DNA of 64,000 nucleotides, from the NCBI GenBank assembly GCA_017470325.1, contig JAFUES010000041.1, positions 1 through 64,000 of the forward strand. The letters run 5' to 3'. The notes beneath the pieces were generated by a model. The model worked only from the letters and a program-made list of their open reading frames with translations. It was not told the DNA's origin and made no database searches. The stretch comes from Oscillospiraceae bacterium (GTDB taxonomy: Bacteria > Bacillota_A > Clostridia > Oscillospirales > Oscillospiraceae). The first letter of the stretch is position 1; every line of letters begins with the position of its first letter. The translations under genes and the position numbers were made by a program. Positions 1 to 7,862 of the stretch are shown piece after piece.

Positions 1-230
1 CCGGGATGGACAGACCTCTGGTGCACCAGTTGTCGTGCCAACGGCACAGCTGGGTAGCTACGTCTGGACGAGATAAACGCTGAAGGCATCTAAGCGTGAA
101 ACTCCCCCTAAGATAAGATCTCCCATCCATTAGGAGTAAGGGCCGAAGTAGACTACTTCGTTGATAGGCCGGCGGTGTAAGCATGGTGACGTGTTCAGCC
201 AACCGGTACTAATAGCCCGAGGGCTTGACC
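1..230 (+). rRNA. 23S ribosomal RNA, 3' end (partial)
   Basis: The first ~230 bases match the conserved 3' end of bacterial 23S rRNA, including the sarcin-ricin-distal helices and the final segment ending near GGGCTTGACC. The gene enters from the left edge, so only its end is present. It is followed by two tRNA genes and then 5S rRNA, so this is the distal part of an rrn operon. The exact 3' end is set by eye to within a few bases. Confidence 0.95.
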
Positions 231-298
231 TACAAACTATGCAGGCAAACCTTGCTCTTCCCTCTGTTTGGTTTTCAGGGTACAAAACTCTGTGGTAT

Positions 299-373
299 GG
301 CCCGTTGGTCAAGTGGTCAAGACGGGGGCCTCTCACGCCCCAATCGGGAGTTCGACTCTCCCACGGGTCACCA
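299..373 (+). tRNA. tRNA-Glu (CTC)
   Basis: A full cloverleaf can be drawn: acceptor GGCCCGT pairs with ACGGGTC, the anticodon stem GGGGC/GCCCC encloses the loop CTCTCAC, and the T arm carries GTTCGAC. The anticodon is CTC. CCA is encoded. It sits 68 bases after the 23S end and before 5S, so it is probably cut from the rrn transcript. Confidence 0.93.
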
Positions 374-376
374 TAT

Positions 377-452
377 GCACCTTTAGCTCAGCTGGTAGAG
401 CACCTGACTCTTAATCAGGGTGTCCAGGGTTCGAGTCCCTGAAGGTGTACCA
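377..452 (+). tRNA. tRNA-Lys (CTT)
   Basis: Acceptor GCACCTT pairs with AAGGTGT; the anticodon stem CCTGA/TCAGG encloses CTCTTAA, giving anticodon CTT. The T loop TTCGAGT and encoded CCA are present. It starts 3 bases after tRNA-Glu and also lies between 23S and 5S rRNA. Confidence 0.94.
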
Positions 453-482
453 TCCTTGCGGATGAGCAATCATCCGCAAGGA
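453..482 (+). other. Perfect 13-bp hairpin in the rrn spacer
   Basis: TCCTTGCGGATGA and its exact reverse complement flank the loop GCAA, directly after the CCA of tRNA-Lys. No T-run follows, so it is more likely an RNA-processing stem in the tRNA-5S spacer than a terminator. Confidence 0.7.
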
Positions 483-538
483 GATCCCCCTTGACAGGGG
501 CAATTGAATCTTGTATATTTGGTGTGTTCCAAATATAA

Positions 539-654
<116 letters not shown>

Positions 655-691
655 ACAAACGGTTTGGCGCAAGTCAAACCGTTTGCCCTTT

Positions 692-767
692 GCCTCCTTA
701 GCTCAATAGGTAGAGCATGCGGCTGTTAACCGCAGGGTCGTAGGTTCGAGTCCTACAGGGGGCGCCA
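692..767 (+). tRNA. tRNA-Asn (GTT)
   Basis: Acceptor GCCTCCT pairs with AGGGGGC; the loop CTGTTAA gives anticodon GTT; T loop and encoded CCA are present. It follows 5S rRNA by 37 bases; a hairpin (AAACGGTTTG with CAAACCGTTT, about 658-687) lies between them. Confidence 0.94.
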
Positions 768-777
768 GAGAAACGGT

Positions 778-805
778 ATTGCCGTCACGATATCGTGGCG
801 GCAAT
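778..805. other. 28-bp palindrome between tRNA-Asn and tRNA-Met
   Basis: The two halves are reverse complements except for one G/T position. It would form a near-perfect hairpin in the tRNA transcript. No T-run follows, so a processing signal is more likely than a terminator. Confidence 0.6.
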
Positions 806-819
806 CCTTTCATGGATAT

Positions 820-895
820 GGACCGTTAGCTCAGTTGGTAGAGCAGCCGGCTCATAACCGGTCGGTCCGGGGTTCGAGTCCCTGACGGTCCACCA
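820..895 (+). tRNA. tRNA-Met (CAT), elongator type
   Basis: Acceptor GGACCGT pairs fully with ACGGTCC; the loop CTCATAA gives anticodon CAT; CCA is encoded. The fully paired position 1-72 and the absence of three G-C pairs next to the anticodon loop argue against the initiator tRNA. A tRNA-Ile with a modified CAT anticodon is the alternative and cannot be excluded by eye. Confidence 0.85.
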
Positions 896-928
896 AACTA
901 TCGTGAACCGTTGAAAACAAGTTGATAT

Positions 929-1004
929 AGGGGAATAGCTCAGCTGGTAGAGCGGCGGTCTCCAAAACCGTAGGCCGAGGGTTCGAAGCCTTCTTCCCCT
1001 GCCA
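929..1004 (+). tRNA. tRNA-Trp (CCA)
   Basis: Acceptor AGGGGAA pairs with TTCCCCT; the loop CTCCAAA gives anticodon CCA; the encoded CCA end is present. It is the last tRNA of the cluster and is followed at once by a terminator. Confidence 0.94.
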
Positions 1005-1005
1005 G

Positions 1006-1047
1006 AAATCGTCTTGAAATGTTACGTTTCAAGGCGATTTTTGCTTT
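1006..1047 (+). terminator. Terminator of the rRNA/tRNA operon
   Basis: AAATCGTCTTGAAA and TTTCAAGGCGATTT (one G-T pair) flank a short loop and run into TTTTTGCTTTT. It starts 2 bases after tRNA-Trp. Confidence 0.85.
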
Positions 1048-1168
1048 TGTGGGAAGCTTTTGCCGCTTCAAAATCCTCGGCCTTGTTTTTGACCCCAACC
1101 CTGACCCCAAGAGCCAGCTTTCCGTGACTCACTTTCTGTGGAAAACTCGCGGCGTCGGTGGGCGAGAT

Positions 1169-1951
1169 CTATTCGTTTCTTTTGGGTTCCATTCGGGAAA
1201 CATCTGCGATGTACTGCTCCATGCGTGCTGCGCTCTCGCGCTGCATGCGGTCCGACACATGGCCGTACACGTCCAGCGTGAAGGCTGCCGAGGCATGCCC
1301 CAGGTTCATCTGCACGGTCTTCACATCGTCGCCGTTCTGCAGGGAGAGCACCGCATAGGTGTGGCGCAGGTCGTGTACTTTTGCTTCCGGCGCGCCGATC
1401 TGCTCGGCGATCTTCTTGAAGTGGAGATACACACGCTTGGGCTGGAGATGATGTCCGATCTCATTGGTGAAGACCAGCGCCTTCTTGTGCTCCGCCTCGG
1501 TTCGCCAGGCTTCCCACGCGTTTCCTGCCGGCTTGCGCTGCTCAAGCTGCTGTTCGTATCGCTCTTTGAGGATGTTCATTACGAATCCCGCCGGGCGAAG
1601 AATGCGAGGCTTGCCGTTTTTGGTGGGCGTGAGCTGCGTGCCTCCCGCGGATTTCGGACGCCGCTGCAGCTGCTTGTTGATCGTCAGCGAGCCTTTTTGA
1701 AAGTCCACACAGTCCCAGGTCAGGCCCATGGCCTCGGCCTCGCGGAGCCCGGTGAAGAGGATCACCCGCAGCAGTGTGCCGTACAGATTATTCTTCACCT
1801 GCAAAAGGTGAAAGAGGATTTGCTCTCTTCCGAGCGCAATCTTCGGCTCGCCAACGAAAAGGCCGAGGACCTTACGATCAAAAAGCTGACTCGCGGCAAT
1901 CCGACTATGACGGAGAAGTTCCGGGAAGCAGGTATAGATATCGAGTAACAT
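1169..1951 (-). pseudogene. Tyrosine recombinase (integrase), N-terminally truncated
   Basis: The frame encodes a nearly complete catalytic domain of a tyrosine site-specific recombinase: GLREAE (first Arg), HDLRHTY (His-x-x-Arg), LGH, and the DVYGH tyrosine. Homology starts only near [10 protein letters not shown] (about position 1800). The ~55 residues before it do not resemble the core-binding domain such integrases carry. The normal length is about 380 residues, so about one third is missing. It lies just past the tRNA-Trp terminator, a usual place for integrated elements. I read it as the remnant of an element whose remainder has been deleted; a truncated but stable product is possible. 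Confidence 0.75.
1800..1948 (+). pseudogene. Plus-strand coding tail of unknown protein at the integrase break
   Basis: From the point where integrase homology ends, the opposite strand reads like a natural, charged, coiled-coil-like protein end ([20 protein letters not shown], then residues ending FREAGIDIE before a TAA at 1946-1948). It has no start of its own. It looks like the 3' end of another gene brought next to the integrase by a deletion. I do not recognise the family. Confidence 0.35.
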
Positions 1952-2035
1952 ACATGGTAAGACTCGCAGTTTTTACAGCCCTTATAGTAGAGCGCCGGCT
2001 GGGTCCGCCCCGGCCGGTGTTCATCTATAGAAAGG

Positions 2036-2512
2036 GTGAACGATTTGCAGAAGGAGAGCTATGAGCAGACAAGCAAGAGAATCAATGAAGAACTGTGGAG
2101 CGTCCGGCCGGATGAACTGGCCGGATTTTTCGATGCGCACAGAGAAGAGCTGATTACGAGCCTGCATCCATTCGCGGACTACATGCGGAGAAAGATCAAA
2201 GAAAAGGGCGTCCTGCAGCAGAACGTGTTTCTTGCCGCGGACCTCTCGGAGAATTACGGCTACAAGCTGATCGCGGAGGAAAAGCACACGCGGCAGCGAG
2301 ACACGATCCTGCGCCTCTGTCTGGCAGCCCGCTTTCGACCGGAGGAAGTGCAGGAGGCGCTGATCCTCTACGGCATGGCTCCGCTGCACGGACGCTTTCC
2401 GCGTGACGCGGTGCTGATCGTGGCGATTCAAAATGGCGTCTATGACATGCGCGAAGTCAACGCCCTGCTGGAGAGCTGCGGACAGCCGCCGCTGGTCAAA
2501 GACTATGAGTAA
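2036..2512 (+). CDS. Conserved hypothetical protein, soluble
   Basis: 158 residues from a GTG at 2036. A TTG at 2045 is an alternative start and is better placed behind AAAGGGTGA (2031-2039). The product is hydrophilic and helical with no membrane segment. Its C-terminal part (about 105-155) contains LYGMAPLHGRFPRDAVLIVA and DMREVNALLESCGQPPL, a helical module that I associate with regulatory tails in Firmicutes proteins, but no enzyme motif is visible. A strong terminator follows directly, so it is probably a single-gene unit. Function unknown. Confidence 0.75.
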   Translation: MNDLQKESYEQTSKRINEELWSVRPDELAGFFDAHREELITSLHPFADYMRRKIKEKGVLQQNVFLAADLSENYGYKLIAEEKHTRQRDTILRLCLAARFRPEEVQEALILYGMAPLHGRFPRDAVLIVAIQNGVYDMREVNALLESCGQPPLVKDYE

Positions 2513-2518
2513 AAGACC

Positions 2519-2552
2519 GCGTTCCCACCGTTTTGGTGGGAACGCGCTTTTC
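2519..2552 (+). terminator. Rho-independent terminator
   Basis: GCGTTCCCACC and its exact reverse complement flank GTTTT, followed by GCTTTT. It closes the gene ending at 2512. Confidence 0.85.
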
Positions 2553-2602
2553 TCAAATCTGTTATGCTGAAACACCACGAAAAAACAAGGAGGTCAACGA
2601 CT

Positions 2603-3238
2603 ATGGCATATTGCAGAGAATGCGGCGCAGTCTTGAAGGTGGGCACGAAGTTCTGCTCGGAGTGCGGCGCGCCGGTTGAGAGCGTACCCGTGCGCAGCAT
2701 GGAGCCGCGAATCGAATACCCGACGGAGCGGCCGAGGAAAAAGAAAAAGTCGATCTTCAAACGCTGGTGGTTCTGGGTGTTGATCGTTATCGTTGCGGCA
2801 AGCTTGTATAACCGCAGCGGCCTGCGCAGCAAGGAAACAGCAACGAGAAAACCGGAGCCGACAACGGCAAGCACTATATCTACGCCGAAGCCCACGACCA
2901 AGCTGACCGCGACGCCGACCAAAGCGCCCGAGGAAACGGAAGCCCCGGAAACCCCGGCTCTCGCGGAGACCGATATCCGCCCGGAGGTCAAGGAATTCCT
3001 GGACGCCTATGAGGCCTGCATGGACGAGTACGTGGACTTCATGCAGAAGTACATGAATGCCGATCCGTCCAGCATGGCGTCCATGATGGGGGACTATTAT
3101 CGCATCCTGACCAGTTATACCGAGTTCGCGGAGAAGATCGACGCCTTTGACGAGAGCGAATTGACGAATGCGGAGCTGGCCTACTACCTCGAAGTCACGA
3201 ACCGCGTCAGCCAGAAGCTACTCAGCGTTGCCGGATGA
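2603..3238 (+). CDS. Zinc-ribbon membrane protein, DUF6591-like
   Basis: 211 residues. The start ATG at 2603 follows AAGGAGG with normal spacing; an upstream in-frame ATG at 2564 has no ribosome binding site. Order: an N-terminal zinc ribbon (CREC at 4-7 and CSEC near 18-21), a basic stretch, one membrane segment (about 50-66, WWFWVLIVIVAASLY), a Thr/Pro-rich linker, and a helical C-terminal domain (about 125-211) with the EVKEFLDAYEACMDEYVDF signature typical of DUF6591 proteins. The predicted topology is a cytoplasmic ribbon and an exported domain. It probably forms a unit with the next two small genes. Role unknown. Confidence 0.82.
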   Translation: MAYCRECGAVLKVGTKFCSECGAPVESVPVRSMEPRIEYPTERPRKKKKSIFKRWWFWVLIVIVAASLYNRSGLRSKETATRKPEPTTASTISTPKPTTKLTATPTKAPEETEAPETPALAETDIRPEVKEFLDAYEACMDEYVDFMQKYMNADPSSMASMMGDYYRILTSYTEFAEKIDAFDESELTNAELAYYLEVTNRVSQKLLSVAG

Positions 3239-3251
3239 AAGGAGAAGGAGC

Positions 3252-3407
3252 ATGGGAAAACTTGGAGAAATAGGCCTTTTCTTAATGGGTATGAGCGCGG
3301 CAGTGCTTACGCTTACGAGTTTGTGGAGAGACCATCACGATTGGTTGATGGATTACTGCAACAAATCCAATGAGGGCAGGTCGCGTTTCGAATTCGATGA
3401 GTATTAA
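3252..3407 (+). CDS. Small membrane protein (51 aa)
   Basis: The ATG at 3252 lies 8 bases after AAGGAG, and the gene starts 13 bases after the previous stop, so translational coupling is likely. The product has one hydrophobic helix (about 7-24, IGLFLMGMSAAVLTLTSLW) followed by an acidic, polar tail. It has no recognisable motif. Position suggests it works with the zinc-ribbon membrane protein before it; this is inference only. Confidence 0.6.
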   Translation: MGKLGEIGLFLMGMSAAVLTLTSLWRDHHDWLMDYCNKSNEGRSRFEFDEY

Positions 3408-3437
3408 ACACCTGGAAATGCGGAAGGGAGGTCTGCT

Positions 3438-3854
3438 ATGCCCGAACACATTTGGAAACCAGTCGAAGCGGTTGACGAGGGCTTGACCGTTCAGATCACG
3501 TACCGGAATGAGCAGGGCGAAGAATTCATCTACACAACGGATGGATGGGGATGCGGCAGACGAGCAGTCTGCTGGCCACGCTGCAGCGGGGATTGGCCGG
3601 GGTGCAAGGCGACCTGCCCTGCCCTCACGGAGCTGGAAGAGAAATGGGCGGCGGAAGAGAGGGAATATCAGAAGATCCCTCCGCTCGACCCGTTCAACTT
3701 CATGCTGAACCACTTCTGCTCGATAGACGACAACAACTGCTATGTAGAGGAGTTTGACACTTTGGACGGAGCCCATTGGGAAATAGCTGTGAATGTCGAG
3801 AAGCAGCTTTTAGAGCTTCTTGACGAGGAGACGCAAGGCGAAGAATACGAATAG
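3438..3854 (+). CDS. Hypothetical protein, possibly frame-disturbed
   Basis: 138 residues from an ATG behind GGGAGG. The N-terminus (1-38) and C-terminus (about 62-138, acidic, with NFMLNHFCSIDDNN) look like normal protein. The middle (about 39-61) is suddenly rich in Trp, Cys and Arg (GCGRRAVCWPRCSGDWPGCK), the look of out-of-frame reading. In another frame the same bases (about 3545-3625) read as an ordinary amphipathic helix (SSLLATLQRGLAGVQG). Two compensating indels are therefore possible. No family recognised. Confidence 0.55.
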   Translation: MPEHIWKPVEAVDEGLTVQITYRNEQGEEFIYTTDGWGCGRRAVCWPRCSGDWPGCKATCPALTELEEKWAAEEREYQKIPPLDPFNFMLNHFCSIDDNNCYVEEFDTLDGAHWEIAVNVEKQLLELLDEETQGEEYE

Positions 3855-3863
3855 AAATCGATA

Positions 3864-3914
3864 ACCTCGTGATAACCTACAAATCAATGCGGTGTAGGTT
3901 ATCACGAGGTTTTC
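3864..3914. terminator. Bidirectional terminator
   Basis: AACCTCGTGATAACCTAC pairs with its reverse complement at 3895-3912 with a single bulged base, followed by TTTT on the plus strand and preceded by A/T-rich bases. It lies between convergent genes ending at 3854 (plus) and 3946 (minus). Confidence 0.75.
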
Positions 3915-3945
3915 AAGCTTATATGATTGGTATCGCCTGGGTCGA

Positions 3946-4833
3946 TCAAGCCAGCGCTTCAAAGTAATCCATCACGAATTCCTCAAACCGCTGCTGCGCC
4001 TGGGTCATGGGCGCATGTCGGTTGCGGCAGAGGGCGATCACACCGCAGGAATCGGAGAACTCCCGGATCACATAGTGCTCGGAGGGCGGCAGCAGCCGGG
4101 TATAGTTCCAGGCAAACACCGTGCAGCCCAGCCCTTCGGACACCATGCTGAGGATCAGATTGTTGTCGATGGATTCATAGATGATGCTGGGGCTGACGTT
4201 GTTGGCCTTACATAACAGGTCTATGTTATTGCGCGTATCCGAGCCCTTGAGCGTGGTGATCAGCGGCAGGCCGTTTAAATCGTTCAGCTCCACATACTCC
4301 TTTTCCGCCAGCGGGTGCCCGGCGGGCATGACAAGGCAGGCGCGTTCGGTATGGACAGCCTTGGAGACGATGCTTTCCGACTCCTTCGGAGAGATCGGTG
4401 GCGAACAGATGGCGAAATCCACCCGACCTTCCTCCAGAGCGCGGATCAGATCCGGACGGTCCATGTATTCCCGCGATACGCTGCTGCCCGGAAACTCCTG
4501 CATATACTTGAGCGGCAGATCCGAACAATAGGCCGAGGAGCCCACCGCAAAGCGCAGCGGCTGATCCGGGTCGTCCACGATAGACTCAAAGCGGGAGTGG
4601 ATCAGGTCGATCTCGTCCAGGATCTTGTTGGCCGATTCCAGCAGCAGCTTGCCGTAGCGGTTCAGCTTCACCCGACGGCCCACATGGTCGAACAGCTCAC
4701 AGCCCAGCTCCTCTTCGAGCTGGGTTATGATTTTGGTCAAAAACGGCTGACTGACGCCCAACTTCTCCGCAGCCTTGGAAATATGCTCGGTCTCCGCTGC
4801 TGTGCAGAAATATCTCAGATCGCGCAGTTCCAT
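3946..4833 (-). CDS. LysR family transcriptional regulator
   Basis: 295 residues, the usual LysR length. The N-terminal winged helix-turn-helix (about 1-60) carries the LysR pattern AAEKLGVSQPFLTKIITQLE and LFDHVGRRVKLNRYG. Residues ~90-295 form the periplasmic-binding-protein-like effector domain. It is transcribed away from the Fe-S protein gene at 4984; regulators in this arrangement usually control the neighbour and themselves. The shared intergenic has repeat and palindrome elements that could be its sites. The effector is unknown. Confidence 0.93.
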   Translation of the reverse strand: MELRDLRYFCTAAETEHISKAAEKLGVSQPFLTKIITQLEEELGCELFDHVGRRVKLNRYGKLLLESANKILDEIDLIHSRFESIVDDPDQPLRFAVGSSAYCSDLPLKYMQEFPGSSVSREYMDRPDLIRALEEGRVDFAICSPPISPKESESIVSKAVHTERACLVMPAGHPLAEKEYVELNDLNGLPLITTLKGSDTRNNIDLLCKANNVSPSIIYESIDNNLILSMVSEGLGCTVFAWNYTRLLPPSEHYVIREFSDSCGVIALCRNRHAPMTQAQQRFEEFVMDYFEALA

Positions 4834-4849
4834 GGAAATCTCTCCTCAT

Positions 4850-4910
4850 TTCAATTCATAACCAAACAGTATTATAATTCATAACCGGCCGAAAGTATAT
4901 ACGTATATCG
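4850..4910. promoter_or_regulatory. Divergent promoter region with repeated motif
   Basis: Between the LysR gene and the Fe-S gene, AATTCATAACC occurs twice (4853-4863 and 4876-4886, 23 bases apart), and ATATACGTATAT (4897-4908) is a perfect palindrome. These are candidate sites for the LysR protein. The start points of transcription cannot be fixed by eye. Confidence 0.5.
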
Positions 4911-4983
4911 GACAAAATATTTTTTCTTTCTCTCTCTTTTCGATAGAATTGAGGCAACTCAAAAAGAGAAAAGAGGAATGAAC

Positions 4984-6012
4984 ATGGCTACCAATACAGC
5001 CGGAACGGCAAATCGCTATACCTCCCGCAAGATCGAGGTGGACGGAATCACGCTCTATGACAGCGACGCCCGTTTTCGCAGAAACTTTCTGAAAAAGCAC
5101 CTGAAAAACTCTGTGGACGTGGTGCGCTTTTCTTACATGATGGGAAAGCTCGCCGTCAAGCCTGTGATCGGCCCGATGATCCGCAAGGGGCTTGAGCTGC
5201 ACTACCGCTATATCCACACCAATTCCGTGGTCGTCCCCATTGAGGTGGCCAAGGACGTCATCCGCAACACTACCGATATGGCGGTAGCACCCTGCGTCTG
5301 CCGCACGGTGCGGGGAAACTGTGACAACCCCATCAATACCTGCTTTGGTCTGAACTTCTATGGCGCGATGAAAAAGAAAGCCGGAGAACGGGCCGTCTCC
5401 ATCGAAGAGGCATTGGCCGTTGTGGATATGGCCCATGAGCGCGGGCTGATCGCCGTGGTGGAGAGCTGCGTCCAGCCTTACCAGGACAACCTCTGCTTCT
5501 GCTGCGCCTGCTGCTGCATGCCGCTGACACTGAAAACTCAGTATCACGTTCCCTTCGTCAACTACAACGGCCCGTATCTGCCCGTGTTTGAGGAATCCAA
5601 GTGCACCCACTGTCAGAAGTGCGTGAAGGCATGTCCGGTCGGTGCCATGAGCTTTGATGAAAAGGGCGTGCGGCACATCGATCTGGACAAATGCCTGGGC
5701 TGCGGACTCTGCGAAAGCGCCTGTCCAGATCAGATCGGCCACATGCAGTACACCGAGAGCCGCGTCATGAAGGTTTCTGAGCCCAGCCGTCTGCGCGTGG
5801 CGCTGTCGGTGGCCTATGTCTATGCGATCTTCATGCCGGGCGTTTGGTTTTATAAGCACATTGCCGGCAGTAAGATGCACCTGATGAAGTCTGATCCGCG
5901 GGAGAAGGACATCATCAGCACGAAAGAACCCGGCTACATCCATGGTGGGGAGAAATACGCCGAGCCCTACAAGAACTGCAACAGCTGCGGTGAGAAGGAC
6001 GGCGAGGTGTGA
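4984..6012 (+). CDS. Multi-cluster 4Fe-4S ferredoxin-type protein
   Basis: 342 residues from the ATG at 4984, 7 bases after AAGAGG; an ATG at 4978 is too close to it. Residues ~207-247 hold two classical 4Fe-4S binding sets (CTHCQKCVKACP and CLGCGLCESACP). Two further Cys groups precede them: C104/C106/C113/C120 and an unusual run at 171-178 (CFCCACCC). Up to four metal centres are therefore possible. No transmembrane segment is clear, though a hydrophobic stretch lies at about 271-290. It overlaps the next gene by 4 bases (GTGA), so the two are coupled. Redox role inferred; partner unknown. Confidence 0.88.
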   Translation: MATNTAGTANRYTSRKIEVDGITLYDSDARFRRNFLKKHLKNSVDVVRFSYMMGKLAVKPVIGPMIRKGLELHYRYIHTNSVVVPIEVAKDVIRNTTDMAVAPCVCRTVRGNCDNPINTCFGLNFYGAMKKKAGERAVSIEEALAVVDMAHERGLIAVVESCVQPYQDNLCFCCACCCMPLTLKTQYHVPFVNYNGPYLPVFEESKCTHCQKCVKACPVGAMSFDEKGVRHIDLDKCLGCGLCESACPDQIGHMQYTESRVMKVSEPSRLRVALSVAYVYAIFMPGVWFYKHIAGSKMHLMKSDPREKDIISTKEPGYIHGGEKYAEPYKNCNSCGEKDGEV

Positions 6013-6791
6013 GCCTTCCGCTTGCGCTGCTGCTGTCCTCTGCGCTGGCGGTGCTGGCGCTGCGGAAGAAAGCGCTGACCCTGTGGGGAACCGTTCTGGC
6101 CTGGGGCATGTGCCTTGTCATTTGCTTCTTCGGTGGCCTGCCTTCCTTCCTGAGCCTGGCCGTGACCTTTCTCGTCACGGTCGCGGCGGATAAGCTTGCC
6201 GGGAAGCGGGCGGACCCCAGCGGCCTGCGCCGCAAATCCGGCAAGCGTGACGCCGTGCGCGTGTTGTGCAATGTGGGCGTCGGCACGGCCATGATCCTTC
6301 TTTCTGGCATAACTGGCAAGCCGGGGCAAATGCCCCGCTTCCTGCTTGCCTATGCCGCCGTGATGGCGGAATCTCTTTCGGACAGTCTGGCCTCCAAGCT
6401 TGGGCCGCTGGGCAAGGGGAAAACGGTGGATATCTGCACCTTTCGTGAGGTCGGCGTCGGGCTCTCCGGCGGTGTTTCGGGAGCAGGAAGCGCAGCCGCT
6501 GCGCTCGGCGCGGCCCTGATCGGTGCGCTCTGCCTGCTATTTCCCAATGCGGATGGGAAAGCGGCGCTCCTTGTCGCGGCCCTTGGCTTCCTCGGCAGCC
6601 TGTTTGACAGCGTGTTGGGCTCGCTCATCCAGGTCAAATATCGCTGTCCGGTGTGCGGGGCCTTGACCGAAAGAGACCGCCATTGCAGTGTTCCCGGCAG
6701 GGTCGAGCGAGGCTGGCGCTGGGTCAACAACGATACCGTCAACCTGCTCTCCAATCTCTTTGCCGCCGTATTGGCGATCCTGGTCTTTTGA
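6009..6791 (+). CDS. DUF92 family integral membrane protein
   Basis: 260 residues from a GTG overlapping the previous stop. About six membrane helices. Family signatures are ESLSDSLASKLGPLGKG, TFREVGVGLSGGVSG and the C-terminal RGWRWVNNDTVNLLSN. DUF92 proteins are relatives of phytol and dolichol kinases, which phosphorylate isoprenoid alcohols in the membrane; this function is known for few members. Here it is coupled to an Fe-S protein and followed by an amidohydrolase, which suggests a lipid or quinone-like substrate, but that is inference. A second, phytol-kinase-like domain occurs in the gene at 12819. Confidence 0.85.
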   Translation: MSLPLALLLSSALAVLALRKKALTLWGTVLAWGMCLVICFFGGLPSFLSLAVTFLVTVAADKLAGKRADPSGLRRKSGKRDAVRVLCNVGVGTAMILLSGITGKPGQMPRFLLAYAAVMAESLSDSLASKLGPLGKGKTVDICTFREVGVGLSGGVSGAGSAAAALGAALIGALCLLFPNADGKAALLVAALGFLGSLFDSVLGSLIQVKYRCPVCGALTERDRHCSVPGRVERGWRWVNNDTVNLLSNLFAAVLAILVF

Positions 6792-6799
6792 GGGAAGCT

Positions 6800-7675
6800 A
6801 TGATCATCGACTGTCACTACCACTATTTCCCCAGCGAATTTGATGTGGAAAAAAAGCTCCGCGACATGGACGCCGCGGGCATCGACAAGATCGCGCTGAT
6901 CGCGCCGATCTGCCCAATCTTCAAATCCGAACCCATGAGCCTGCCCATGCGCTTCATGCGGCTGTTGATGGGAAAGGCTGCTTTTTACCCGCTGCTGAAA
7001 AAGCTGCTCTGCACCTTTCGGGGCGACGGGATCAACATTCTCGGCGAGCATGTGCCGACCTTCTTCGTGCCGGGAAACAGAGCTGTGTTTGAGGCTGCGG
7101 CCCAGGCACCGGATCGCCTCTGCGCCTGGGTGACGGTGAACCCCGATCGGCAAAGCGAGGAGGAAATGCGGCGGGAGATCCTGCAATATACCGACCGGGA
7201 GAGCTTCTGCGGCGTCAAGGCGCATCCCTTCTATCATCAGTATGATGTGACAAAGTTAGATGCCGTCTGCCGTATCCTGGAGCCGCTGCGAAAGCCCCTG
7301 CTGATCCACCTGCCCTTCGACAGCAAGGACGCGATCCTCGCGCTGGCCGATCAGTATCCGAAGGTTAATTTCCTGCTGGCCCACTGTGCCTTTCCGTATT
7401 TCGACTTGATCTGGCCTGAACTGAAAAAACGGAAGAACGTCTATGTGGATATCTCCTCCGGTTGCTATGTGGACGCGAAAATGGCCCGGCGGGCGATCGA
7501 CGCGCTCGGCCCCTACCATGTCCTGTACGGCAGCGACGGGCCCTACGGCACGCTCAAATCCGACGGCAGCTTTGATATGCAGGCGGAATATGAGTTTGCC
7601 ACAAAGCTGATCCGCGCCGAGGAGCAGCGGGCGATCCGGAAGAACAACTATGTATTCCTGACAAGCAATCAATAA
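6800..7675 (+). CDS. Amidohydrolase-2 family metal-dependent hydrolase
   Basis: 291 residues; the ATG at 6800 follows AGGGAAG and lies 8 bases after the DUF92 stop. It is a TIM-barrel amidohydrolase: the HxH pair (CHYHYF, near 4-8), KAHPFYH, LIHLPFDS, LLAHCAF and the catalytic Asp in LYGSDGPYG. Family members hydrolyse or decarboxylate cyclic and aromatic carboxylates with one divalent metal. It is the last gene of the LysR-linked operon and is followed by a terminator. The substrate is not evident. Confidence 0.88.
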   Translation: MIIDCHYHYFPSEFDVEKKLRDMDAAGIDKIALIAPICPIFKSEPMSLPMRFMRLLMGKAAFYPLLKKLLCTFRGDGINILGEHVPTFFVPGNRAVFEAAAQAPDRLCAWVTVNPDRQSEEEMRREILQYTDRESFCGVKAHPFYHQYDVTKLDAVCRILEPLRKPLLIHLPFDSKDAILALADQYPKVNFLLAHCAFPYFDLIWPELKKRKNVYVDISSGCYVDAKMARRAIDALGPYHVLYGSDGPYGTLKSDGSFDMQAEYEFATKLIRAEEQRAIRKNNYVFLTSNQ

Positions 7676-7694
7676 ACGAATATCCTCACATACC

Positions 7695-7741
7695 AAAACG
7701 CAGGCTGCTTTGAATCAAATCCAAAGCAGCCCGTGTTTTCC
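7695..7741. terminator. Terminator of the LysR-linked operon
   Basis: AAAACGCAGGCTGCTTTG and CAAAGCAGCCCGTGTTTT (one mismatch) flank a 9-base loop and end in a T-run. Confidence 0.8.
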
Positions 7742-7798
7742 TGTTTTGAGATCGTCCTTGACAAAACGCTTGTCACACTTGGCGCACAATTCGCAGCC

Positions 7799-7828
7799 TT
7801 GACAAGACTGACCTCGACCGATTATAGT
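7799..7828 (+). promoter_or_regulatory. Sigma-A type promoter
   Basis: TTGACA (7799-7804), 18-base spacer, TATAGT (7823-7828), placed 35 bases before the small gene at 7863. Confidence 0.75.
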
Positions 7829-7862
7829 ACCCTTGTTCATACAACAGAAGGAGGGACCCCCA

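Noticed and set aside
820..895. Initiator tRNA-Met
   Set aside because: Base 1 pairs with base 72 and the anticodon stem lacks the GGG/CCC triplet, so an elongator (or tRNA-Ile CAT) is more likely.
1019..1799. Long plus-strand reading over the integrase
   Set aside because: It is the complement of the recombinase catalytic domain; only the tail after 1800 looks like natural protein.
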